The notes under the pieces were generated by a model, which ran no database searches, was not told the DNA's origin, and saw only the letters and a program-made list of their open reading frames with translations. Source: Plasmopara viticola (taxonomy: Eukaryota > Oomycota > Peronosporomycetes > Peronosporales > Peronosporaceae). From it: a stretch of 64,000 bases of DNA. Of this stretch, positions 13,101-22,971 are shown one piece after another. The translations under genes were made by a program, and so were the position numbers. Within the stretch, counting starts at the first letter, position 1; each line of letters starts with the position of its first letter. Location of the stretch: the NCBI GenBank assembly GCA_001695595.3, contig MBPM02000092.1:124001-188000 (forward strand), given 5' to 3'.

Positions 13101-16100
13101 ATATCACATACTCGAAGCCCTCTCAATTCCCGTAGATTCTTGCAAAGTATATGAGGATACAAAGCTTCTTTGTCGCGAAGGCACATGTGTCAGGTTTGGC
13201 ATAAAGGTTGGTTGGTCTTCATAGCATTGAATATATGCCTGAGATGGCTCGAATGGGCCCCTTAAGATGACTGGTTTACTTTAGAGAAGCAACAGACACT
13301 TATAGTGCATGCAAGGGTCCGTGATGGCTGAAGAAAGTGTGTGACCAAAACGTCGAACGTCCCGAGGTCGCTTGGTAGTCTGTGCGGGATCGCTATAAAA
13401 ATTACGTACGTGTGCTAACTGCCGTGGTAAGCATACACGTCATTAGCCGAATTTAGTAGCCGGCGTCCCATAAGTCCGGTGCACTACATAATATGCATCC
13501 GGAAATGCTGGTAGGCAACTCATTCTTCCTCAAGATAGGAGTCATTGTGTAATTTCCCAACTTATTACAAGCATTCTCTGCTGGCCACTTCCCGCTTGGT
13601 TCTCAAATGCAAAAAGTTGGTAAAGATTGCGAGAATTTGGACTCTGCCCCATGCTATTCTGTACCTTTTCGGCGAGTATACAACAGCGCACTCACATAGC
13701 TTTTGCAGCAATAGGTGTTGTCTAGTGGCAGAACTTTGTGCTTGGCATGGGTCATATCTGTGCCTAACGTTTCGGTTTGGTAAGACTTTAAATCGTGCGT
13801 ATCTGATGTTTAAGGTCACCAACACAAGACTGAAGTGCCAAGGGCACGCGCTTAATGTGGCCGGAAAAGCTCTGAATTTACAAGGATGGCAAGCAATTTT
13901 TCTATGCAGTTTGAAGAGCTCGCGCTGTGGCGCTCAGCATATGACCTAGCTGTGAAACTCGTAAATCTTTCAATCAGAGAAGACCATTTCCATCCAAGGG
14001 TCCGAGGTATCCCATAACAGCCAGGGTCTGATTGCCAGGGCTGATTTTGAAAGAAAATTTAAGTGCGTACACTTGCTCGCGCTGGGGCTACTGCTATTCG
14101 TAAGGAAGGTGCAAGGCACGGACGGATGTGACCTTCTCTGGTGCCGTTAATTGTCATAGTCAGCGGTACTTTTTAGTATAGTGCAATGTCAAGCAAGGGT
14201 GATCTTACGTATGCCAAGATCTTTTTGTAGTGGCGCAACTTTCCCGGGTTTCGAGACCCGTGGAAGTCATTTAAATACCTTTGGCACGTCTAGAAATTGC
14301 TACAACCATCAGTTGTATCAACTCAAGAAAAACCGCTTCACGGCTGTCGTCAAGATGTGAGCTAATATCTTCTCCGCGTGTGGCTTTGCGTATTTTGAGA
14401 GAAAGAAGTACCATAGATCGATTATGGAGATGTTTATGAGCTGTGCTGCTCACGAAATTGGCAGACGAAGATACCAAGAAAAGAAGAAATGTTGACAGCT
14501 TTAAGGCGTTTCTGGATGGCAGACTGTGCGTCGAGCCCAACATCACATGCGCCGAGGATGAGTCGAATAAAATAGCTGTGACTTTTGGATGTAAGGTGAC
14601 GTGACCATTTAAGTCAAGTGCGTCTGAGAATTTGTTCTTGTCAGACTAAGCATACTTTGTTTTACGCGTTAGCCAGCTCTCCATGCATGACTTAAGTATT
14701 TCTTTAATAAAGAGACAAAGACCCAGCCAAGATCCTTGGTTCTCCATATTCTGGTGCCAGATTCGGACGGCAAAACCTTTTTTACAAGGGCAAATTGTAG
14801 ATGTATAGCTCAATACCGATTTTTCTTCTCAAAAAGCAGCAGTAATCAAGCATTATTTGACTCTACCCTTATTACTAAAACACACGATCCTGGCAGGAAA
14901 CTAGATCGTGGTAGCGGAAAGGGATCGTGTAAGCATATTATGCTGCATCAGCACGTTCTGGCTTTAGCTAAAGGGATACCTCCACTATGAGCTACTTGCA
15001 AACGAAAGGAAACTGCGATGAGATCACACATCATCTTGCACAGATAAGTAAGGCAAGAAGATATGAGGTCTTCTGAAGAGTAACCGTATACCAGCTTTGC
15101 TTTTTAAATGATCTCTATCTTTAAGTGCAATTCTCGCTGCCTATCAGGCTGATATAAGACGATAATGTCTCAATCCAAAAAATGCATATATTTCCTCAGA
15201 AACAACTTAATCTTTGGAAGCACCACTTTTGGCTCATGATAAGGTCTCAGTTGCTTCAAATTTTATAAGTTTATTTACTCTGACGCCACTGGCAGTGTCA
15301 AAAATGTAAAGACAGGCTTTTAAAAACATTAGATGCGTCTGGAATTGCTCCGTTAGCCGGTCCAACAAAAAGTGCTTAATTGAAGCAGATTACTTATTCT
15401 AGTACCTTTCGAGCTAATTTGCCTTAACGTTTTTGGCTGTCGGCGTGCATTTTTTTGCAACGCGTCAGAGTCAACCACGAATCAAAGTGTGTTCGTATAT
15501 CCTTGTACATTTCCGTGTACAATTATCAATTCACCGCTGCTAGTTCTGCTGCCAAGACCAAAAATACGGTATTTACGCCACACACATCCGAAAAGTATCT
15601 TTGCTGCTCACCAGCATTGTCCTGACTCTGAAGGCACGGATTCTACTAGGTGAGAAAGCTTAAAGTCGGAATTTAAAGAGTAGATCTTCTCCTATACGAT
15701 AGAGGCAGCCACTTGCGCGGCTTTCTACACGCATATGAATGCGTGTGTGGTGCTCGCGCTCTCTGACCTGGGAGGCCGAGCTAGAAGCTAAGCACTCACC
15801 TGCAAAAGAATATCGGTGTGTTCAGCATAAAAGAAGACTTAAATGTAACATTTCATCCAATAAGCTTCGAGCTACACGCTCAACTCAGATGGGAAGACGT
15901 GAACTAAATAAATGTGTCAGTTCGTTAGGGAACTAACAGACCTCTATTTCCAAGGCGCTTCTCTCCGATCAAAACTCGGTGACTTCGCACATTGATGGCC
16001 GAAAGGTAGGCCTGCCCCGCAATCGAGTCCTTAAAATACATTTATCAAGGGGCTCGTCAAATGATCTTCAGGAGAATTAAAGCCCCAGGTAGAATTTTTC

Positions 16101-17250
16101 TCCAGAAGGCACTAGATGATCAGTTCCGGATAATGCTCCTTTTGAAACGCTGATTTGTGAATCCGAGTCAGCGAGCTCAGATTTGACGGAATTAATTACT
16201 GCCAAGCAAAGCAATGTCTATTTCTTTGGCTGCAATAACCAAAGTCCCGAAAGAAGCCACCGGGCTGAATATTGTCTCGCCTATGGAATTCGAAGGACCA
16301 TTTGCATAGTAGGTACTACCACCAGGATTACTTGAGCCCGACCATTAAGTCAAGGACTTTGTTCGTAAAAATCGAATGCCATGACGCGGTCTAGCTGCTC
16401 GGAACAGCCGCGTCTTTAGGTCCATAGAAGTCAGGAAGTTTTTTGATGAGTGCAAACTTCTTGCACGATAGATACAGGAAGGATATTGTACCCATTCCGG
16501 GACCTGTGCGAGGATGTACAATGTGTTTTACACGCGTGGACTTAGTATAGACTAATGTGCTACCAAATGTAACAAGTTCGCAAACATTGCATAGAGAAGG
16601 TGTGCAGGGAGATAAAAGATCGTCTGGTGAACAACTGCTTACTTATTCATTGCGTTTTGATGATAATACCATTTTATGATGTTTGTCTTTAGTGATTATT
16701 TGTGAGCGCTATACTATACTCGTAGAGACTATTTCCATTTTTATAATTTCCCAGCTTGGTTTTACAAAATGTCCATTTTATGTAACTTCCGGTTACATTG
16801 CTCCAATCATACCAAGACATTAATATTGACGGTACCAAGTTCAGATAATTTTTTCTCGAAGTTGGCAATGTTTTAACAGCCGAACTGAACACAAACTTCA
16901 GATTGAGAGCCAACAGTTGACAAGTGATTTATTCTGGTCGCTCGCTTAATGAAGTCATTGCCGTCTACACACTTTTTCGAAGCGTAGCAACATTGACGAA
17001 ATATGCTGGAGAAAAACGATCACAAGGTCGCTTTACTACAAAAAAAACTTATTAAATATCCGACTGTTTGCAATTGTATCCCGTATCTATGGTACGCAAC
17101 CAAAATAATGAGATATTAGCCTCCCACATATGATAAAGTTACATTTTTTGTATGTACAAAACCTTATTTGTTTTTCGCTTCCTTTACCTCTCATTTATTT
17201 TTTCGAGCATCACAATATGACTGTGAGAAAAGGAAATTATACGGGTTCTT
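7118..17250. other. 10-kb gene-poor stretch, no gene recognised
   Basis: Open frames here are short (under about 135 codons), overlap on both strands and match no family I know. Translation shows many interrupted stretches (for example around 7480-7900, 9000-10450 and 11970-12540), as expected of decayed mobile elements. I could not identify a polymerase, integrase, transposase or protease motif, LTR ends, or a tandem repeat. The first 100 bases are the upstream region of the bZIP gene. Confidence 0.5.
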
Positions 17251-17251
17251 T

Positions 17252-17569
17252 ATTATTATTGTATTGTATTGTATTACGTTATCGCGTTGCCAAGTTATGC
17301 ACGTGCTAGGCTCTATGGCTAGTCCACGGCATAGAGTGGTGTCCGCATACGTCGGGTCTCGTTCGGCGGGCAGTGCAGCCAGCACCGAGGCCGTGAGGGT
17401 CTTCCATTATTTTGTGTAGTTCTGACTTGGTAAGAGCCCAGGTGGCGCCCTGGTGCTGGAGACCGTCGCGTCGAGGGTGAGACTCGTTAAAGACCTGCAG
17501 ATGCCCGAGAGCACCTGCCCGAAGCGCGCGAGCATTTAGCCCCCGCGCTTGGAAGGAGGGCGTCACCCC
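17252..17569 (-). repeat. Dispersed repeat, copy A, with AATAC tail
   Basis: Read on the minus strand, this unit starts with GGGGTGACGCCC at 17569 and ends in a simple tail of AATAC units near 17252-17275. It is nearly identical to copy B at 38123-38434 on the plus strand, so the two copies are inverted about 21 kb apart. Both contain an uninterrupted 86-codon frame (17306-17566 here) differing at only a few residues. The short length, simple-repeat 3' tail and, for copy B, flanking target duplications suggest a non-autonomous retroposon. I found no clear pol III A and B boxes, so I do not call it a tRNA-derived SINE. Copy A lacks a target duplication that I can see and may be 5'-truncated. 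Confidence 0.75.
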
Positions 17570-17735
17570 TAAATTTAATGTCTTTTTACATAATTATAGA
17601 AATTTCTGCCACCAAGTTGTGTTTGAATGCTTACAAACAATGACATCTGCTTGAAGTTTCGAAAGGATTGATCAAAACTGATTAATATATACTTTTGTTT
17701 AGCAGCATAGCATAACTGTTCTTACTCTCATGTAA

Positions 17736-17900
17736 ACCGATCCTGTGGTGCAGTGGTTTACTACTCACTTCAGGACCGGGAGGTCCCGGGTTCGATCCCC
17801 GGAGCCGGATAGACTCGGGTTAAGTGTAATGAACAACCCTATAGCACTTGCTTGACATGGCTTACACGGCCCCTAATTAGGGGTAACGTACTCCATCATC
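17736..17900 (+). mobile_element. tRNA-derived SINE with 16-bp target duplication
   Basis: The element has a tRNA-like head with a pol III A box (tggtgcagtgg, 17746-17756) and a B box (ggttcgatccc, 17789-17799) at tRNA-like spacing, then an unrelated body and a short ATC-repeat 3' end (catcatc). It is bracketed by a perfect direct repeat tcttactctcatgtaa at 17720-17735 and 17901-17916, the target-site duplication of LINE-assisted insertion. The perfect duplication suggests a fairly recent insertion. The body is about 165 bp. tRNA-derived SINEs are known in Phytophthora. I cannot say which family this belongs to. Confidence 0.88.
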
Positions 17901-18233
17901 TCTTACTCTCATGTAACAGACACGATGCGAGTACTTACATCTGTCGAGAAAGGACTCGCTGAGCTGACTTCGCCTCGTGGCGCTCGGGTATTGTACGTCG
18001 TATCCAAGATTGCAGCTCTTTTACATTGATTGTAGTACCACCATTGCCACGAAAAACTATTGTGACCTTCAACCAAACGTCATTTTGTACAATTCGCAAC
18101 GATCCCACTGCCTCAAATGCTCAAAAAAATGATGCCACCAATCTGAAAGTCTCTTCCACGTGTTCTTTGAAACCAGATGCAAATCGCCCTAACGAATCCA
18201 GCAACTTTTATACCCAGAGCTCTCTAGTCTCAC

Positions 18234-19342
18234 TTAGTTTAATAAGTTCGATCCACCGCACCAATTGTTCTCCGACAGCTTGCATGAGTAACTTGTTGCC
18301 ACCATCGATATATTGTGACCTAGCCGCGATATCGAACGGTGGGACGCGTTCGAACGACCGTCTGTAGCACAAACCACCAACGCAGCAACAAGCGGTCTAA
18401 ATGCCTTCCAGCTATGAAAATGATGCACAAAAGCTGCCTCCGGCTCAATTGCGTACATGAGAACGAAAACGTCGTGTAATTGCATTACAAATGGCCACTT
18501 GTAGCGACGAGCAAATTGCACATCACTGCTCAGTGCCGCTCTTTCCATTTCTGCCCATGCTCAAGCTGGTGCACATCTGCTGTGCGTATTAAACTCATGT
18601 AATGTACCGAATGGCTCAAAGCACCATTTACACGCATATCGTGGTACATTCGTTTTCCTATTGATGTGACGGAACATAACACGCAAGAAAGAAGTGCCCA
18701 GTCGTTCGAGATCAACTATAACTTGTTGTCGCGACAGGTCATGCCGGCGTTTTCGAAACGACCACATCTGAGCTATACAATCTTCCTACAAATACGTCAC
18801 AACTACCCGCCACAGCATTTGTCGTCGACGCGACAACCACGTACAACAGTTCTTAAGCCTCTTGCAAACGACTGACGACCAAGGGCAGCAGCCAAAAAGT
18901 TCTGTGAATTTGGGACTGTTGAAAAACTTGCAAGCAATTATAGCTCTTCATACCCTTGCTCGTCTTTCTCTATCAGCATTTGATACAATGCTCCTATATC
19001 TAAGCCTTGAAAGGGGCTGGAGCCACAAGAGTTAGAGTGCATTTCGCGTAGCTTTTCAGCAAAAATACATCTTCTCGCGCACGTCGGTAATGTTTCACAA
19101 AGCTGGCATCAGCTAGCAACGTGGTGAGCCGAACTTGAGCACAGCGACGACGCCAGAGCCTTTGTGTAACAACAATGCTCTGTCGGCGTCTCCAAGACTG
19201 GAGAACAGATACCCCTATCCAACGCAATCGAATCTTCACTCGGCGCAGAAGTGTATGTTGCGCTGGCAAAAGTCGACTGATTTGCTAGAAACGACAAAGA
19301 ATCTTTCGATGCTATCATGCGCAAACAGCGCTGGGGCTGCAC
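18234..19342 (-). pseudogene. Decayed coding region, Trp/Arg-rich and Cys-His segments
   Basis: The minus strand holds coding-like pieces in different frames. A Trp/Arg-rich stretch at 19000-19269 (LQSWRRRQS, LWRRRCAQVR) recalls IQ- or Sfi1-type repeat helices. A piece at 18561-18767 carries a C-x2-C-x12-H-x2-C pattern (begins CKWCFEPF). A piece at 18234-18548 continues in another frame. Stops and frame changes separate them, and I could not join them with convincing splice sites, so I call a degraded gene. Together with the frame at 19943-20647 it might be one ancestral gene. An alternative reading on the plus strand at 19451-19936 also looks partly coding, so even the strand is uncertain. 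Confidence 0.3.
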
Positions 19343-19942
19343 AGCGCTGCGTACTCGTGTGGCATGATTGTACCAAATCTAATAGCGACGCTGGATAGAA
19401 GTTGCCGGCTCTTTAACAACTTGTACTGACTTAAGCAGCTGTCTACGATTATGCCACCGACGGCATTGTCGTTAAAGAAGCAACAAGCAGCGAATTCGGT
19501 GGTGATGGTGCGCCTGGTGAGAGCACTGAAACTTCGTTACGCATTTATGCGCTTCACTGGAAATCTATTTTCCAATGTGCAAAAGCCGACTAAAATTTCC
19601 AGTCGAGCCTGCGACGTGATCGAAGAATGCCAGGTTCAAGCGTTGCTAGCGCATCGCCTTTCGTAACTTGATAGTGGGCACTATTAAAAACCGTTGGGGC
19701 ATAAGCGGATAGTGGCGTATTCGTCAACGGTGAGTTATCTACGTCCAGGAAGCGTTCTTCAATATAGATCTATGTGGGTGCTGTACATACAAGCTCATTC
19801 TCGTCATTTTAAGAAAGTTCATGCTTTGGCACAGGCCCGAGAGAAAATTTCGTTGAATGATAGGCTAAAAATTGTGTCGATACGGTGCCACCGAAAACCG
19901 ACTCGCTCGTTATCTCGACTGCAAGAACGAGCGTAGATTTTC

Positions 19943-20647
19943 TCAAAGTCTCGCTTTCGATCCAAGTTGAGATTGACGTTGCACTGCCGATCGTATTTGA
20001 GCTTTCACTTCCACAGAGCAAAGTGAAGAAATATCCATTGAAGTGTCTACCTTGTGTCCAATGAAGCTATCAATCTTGGAATGTACCGTGAACCATTTTG
20101 CAAGTCGTTCCTGTTTCTCTGCGAGCTGATACTCTTCATAAGTCGACATGCATTTCTTCTTTCTCTTTAGACTAAATGTCTTTGCTTCACGAGGACTCAC
20201 TTCAGAAGTTTCAATAATCGAAGCTGTCAGTGATAACTCAGTGGTCTTCGATTGCGCGTGAGTCCCTGCTTTGTTAACGGGTCGCTGCAGCTGCGTTGTA
20301 GCCACCGGAGTGTCACTAAGTCTATTCTCCAACCATTTGCCATCAAGCCGTAGCAACTTCTTTTGTATTTTCAAAATGTTTTTCGCCGCTCGCTGTGCCG
20401 GCGATGGTGCAACAGCTTTTGACCGGCCGAGGTGTTGACGATATGGCGATTTCTGCTTGCAGAGATTCAACCCTTCCTCGTTGTTGTTCCTAGTCGGCAC
20501 TTTAACTCGTTCATCAAATTGTTTCAACTCTCCTACGAGATTAGTCTTCCTTACGTCCATATTAATTAGCCAGTGACATTCCTCGATCAGATTAGCAGCA
20601 ATTGGTGGAGCGTTTTTGTTGTCAAAGAAGGAACCGTGGTCAAGCAT
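19943..20647 (-). CDS. Unknown basic protein, possibly 3'-truncated
   Basis: A 234-codon open frame starting with ATG. The protein is highly charged and low in hydrophobic segments, with a helical basic region near residue 90 (AAKNILKIQKKLLRL) and a KRKKK cluster around residue 165 that could be a nuclear signal. I recognise no domain. The frame stops at 19943, but the next 130 bases downstream in a different frame still look coding (RDFEKIYARS and onward). This suggests a frameshift or an intron I cannot place. It is the longest open frame in the surrounding 13 kb and may be the 5' part of the decayed region immediately downstream. Confidence 0.4.
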   Translation of the reverse strand: MLDHGSFFDNKNAPPIAANLIEECHWLINMDVRKTNLVGELKQFDERVKVPTRNNNEEGLNLCKQKSPYRQHLGRSKAVAPSPAQRAAKNILKIQKKLLRLDGKWLENRLSDTPVATTQLQRPVNKAGTHAQSKTTELSLTASIIETSEVSPREAKTFSLKRKKKCMSTYEEYQLAEKQERLAKWFTVHSKIDSFIGHKVDTSMDISSLCSVEVKAQIRSAVQRQSQLGSKARL

Positions 20648-21030
20648 AATAAGCGTTAATGGTACCAGCTAAATAGTGTACACTACTCCATCAGCCTGTT
20701 TTTTCGAATGATAACATCCTCTACAAGTTTAGATAAGAGCAAATATAGAAAGCGCCGCTAAAATGGGAAAAGCAATTTTACGGTCTAAAAAAATCTTCCT
20801 TTTTTTCCGCTCGATGAGACGATGTAAAGCACTTGCTGTGGCGTTGTGTAGTCTCGAGTCGAAGACTTTTGAAGACCTCTCTCGCACGTCATCCCTGTGA
20901 TTTGGATCTTGCCACCTGTTTCGATAATAATAAGCTTTGCATCTGTCGTCGCCTTCTTGCAGCTTTCTTTCAGATGGGAAAGAAAAGAGTAGGCGTTTTG
21001 CCGCAAAGGACTGGCAGCGCATTTTTTTCG

Positions 21031-21049
21031 CCATTTCTCTATTTTGCTG
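21031..21049 (+). promoter_or_regulatory. Oomycete initiator plus flanking promoter region motif
   Basis: The sequence ccatttctctattttgc fits the oomycete core promoter: an Inr of type YCANTYY directly followed by the A/T-T-T-T flanking promoter region. It sits 31-49 bp upstream of the ATG at 21080, the usual distance, and supports that start and a transcribed gene there. Confidence 0.5.
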
Positions 21050-21079
21050 TTCGAACTGAGGGCGAGAGCATTGAGTGCG

Positions 21080-21472
21080 ATGGAAGTGTTTTTTGCAGGA
21101 TTCAATGCCGAGGAGCTGGCAATGATGCAGGAGCTACTGAGGCTTTTACTGGAAGACGATGAGGCACAGCCAACTTCTGGACAGGACGGTCAGACTCTAC
21201 TAGCAGGTGGCATAACAATGAACGATTTCGGCAACTATCAGAGAGGGTTGGGCGCCCCAAACGGCACTGCGTGGAATGCACCGCCTGCTATGATGACCTT
21301 TTCGCCGCAATTCTCGACACAAACGTCTAGAACCCGCACGAGTAGCCACTTTGGAAATGAGAACGAGCCCATGCTTAAACGCGGCCGAGTGGATGTCGCG
21401 CCGACGATGCGAGCGTCGGTGAATTGCAGTCCATACCCTCAAGGATCAGGCGCGGGACATTTCTTCTATTAG
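21080..21472 (+). CDS. Small protein of unknown function
   Basis: A 130-residue frame starting at ATG 21080. The open frame runs slightly further upstream but only from a non-ATG codon, and the initiator motif at 21031 favours this ATG. The first 30 residues form a Leu/Glu-rich amphipathic helix (EELAMMQELLRLLLEDDE). The remainder is Ser/Thr/Gly/Asn-rich and probably disordered, with a short basic patch (MLKRGRVD) near residue 98 that could be a nuclear signal. No known domain, signal peptide or membrane segment. The acidic Leu-rich helix with a disordered tail would suit a transcriptional co-regulator, but that is a guess. Confidence 0.55.
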   Translation: MEVFFAGFNAEELAMMQELLRLLLEDDEAQPTSGQDGQTLLAGGITMNDFGNYQRGLGAPNGTAWNAPPAMMTFSPQFSTQTSRTRTSSHFGNENEPMLKRGRVDVAPTMRASVNCSPYPQGSGAGHFFY

Positions 21473-22013
21473 ACGAAGAAAGAGCTTACGCTTGTGCAGT
21501 GCGGATCGAACGCATGCACTGAGCTCACATGCCAGATCAGACATTTATTTAATCGCAATGAATGTAGTCGCGACAATTTTCGTGTTTTTAATTTAATGTC
21601 GTCGTGTTTGGCACAGCAGGTTAGGGTAGATCACAGCTTGGATAGGGTGGTAGTTTCCAAGTCTGTCTTACCCTCATAAAATACCTCAACGACCATACTG
21701 CGACTATACTCTACAACAACTTTCTTATACAATTGAAGGTCGTTTGGAAAAGCTAGGTTTATAGAAGCAAACGACGAGGTGCAGTTTAATGACCGCGCAA
21801 TCCAATTTTTTAAGTGGTCGTGTTCGACGGAAGCCATAAAAGCAGAGGGACACTACACTACTGCCGACGGAAACGTGTCGCTGATGCCGCTACGCGGGCG
21901 AGAACGACTGACGCCTGTCCGTTCGCCAACCTGCCATCAGACGAAGAGGCATCCTACCGCACAACTCCTATTTAGATTCATGTTTCACCTTAAAACTTGG
22001 TTGTTTGGACAAC
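21473..22013. other. Intergenic stretch without recognised feature
   Basis: Between the small unknown gene and the kinase remnant. Short frames on both strands show no family resemblance. Confidence 0.4.
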
Positions 22014-22760
22014 AATGAACACTCCTGCTCTTTTTTACGTTCGTCGGCGGCTCAGTGTTGCGCTGTATGGCGAAGTACTCGAGTGCGACCTGCCTAGCCA
22101 TGCAATTCTTGTGCATTTCGTTTGCAAAAGCAGCAGCAGCTCGCTTTCAAGTTTCAGATAGAAGAGTGATTGACAACTCGTTTTAAGAGTAGCGCATGGC
22201 AGCAACGTTAGTGGCAATCGGGGGTCATTGCAACGTTACATTGTCAATAATAAATGTTACACCTTGTAAACAAATTGTGTGGAGAAGATCTGCATTCTCT
22301 TGTTCTGTCAAGACTCGCCACATCGATTTATTTACAAGAGCACGAAATTTTATCGCAGGTGTGCCAAGTATTAAAAGACGTCGACTATATTCGATCAAAG
22401 GTGGAAATCGCTCATCGAGACTCTTCGCTAGAGACATACTGTTGAGTCAAGGTGTGTGCAAGATTATAGACTTTGGACTCTCCACCGACGCTCGAATACT
22501 TTGCACGGGTGGTTGTATCGGCAACGTGTATTATATGGCATCAGAGATCGTTGCTGGCGAGCGTTACGATCCCACTCTGGTTGACATGTGGTCACTGGAA
22601 ATCATGTGGTTGACAGGATCGCCACTCTAAGAAAGCTTTCTGTGCTGTCAAGCGTCATGGGATTAGTGCCATTATTGACGTGTGGACCCGCACTTTCGAG
22701 AAATTTGATATTAGAACTGGAAAAGTTGCACAGTCATCTGATCAGGCGTAAGCCCACCCC
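22014..22760 (+). pseudogene. Protein kinase pseudogene
   Basis: Kinase landmarks appear in order but in different frames. There is a possible glycine-loop remnant at about 22014-22130 (YGEVLECD). A helix-E and catalytic-loop piece lies in the 22254-22445 frame (QVLKDVDYI, then AHRDSSLE). A DFG to APE-type segment lies in the frame ending at 22630 (IIDFGLSTD, YYMASEIVAGERYD, LTGSPL). A C-lobe piece follows in a third frame (KRHGISAIIDVW). The loop Leu-Asn pair is degraded, APE reads ASE, and several shifts break the frame, so it cannot make a full kinase. It resembles the oomycete kinase type seen at 54034-55083, but its DFG triad is intact. It lies just downstream of the convergent acyl-CoA dehydrogenase gene. 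Confidence 0.75.
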
Positions 22761-22971
22761 TTGTTCTCCTCAATGGCAGAGTAAACGTCGGACGATTGTT
22801 CTGCCGTTTGTTGTGAGACAAAAGATATCTTTGTTATGGTCTTTGCATATATTACTTGAATATTGGGAGCATGTCAGTCGACTACTCCATTGGACAATAG
22901 TCCAAAATGGAAATTAAACATGTCGATTACCGTAATTGCACGCGTAAGAAAGTACAACCATTGCATTAGTC

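Noticed and set aside
17741..17810. tRNA gene
   Set aside because: A and B boxes are present, but the segment is the head of a SINE bracketed by a 16-bp target duplication, and the sequence runs on into a non-tRNA body.
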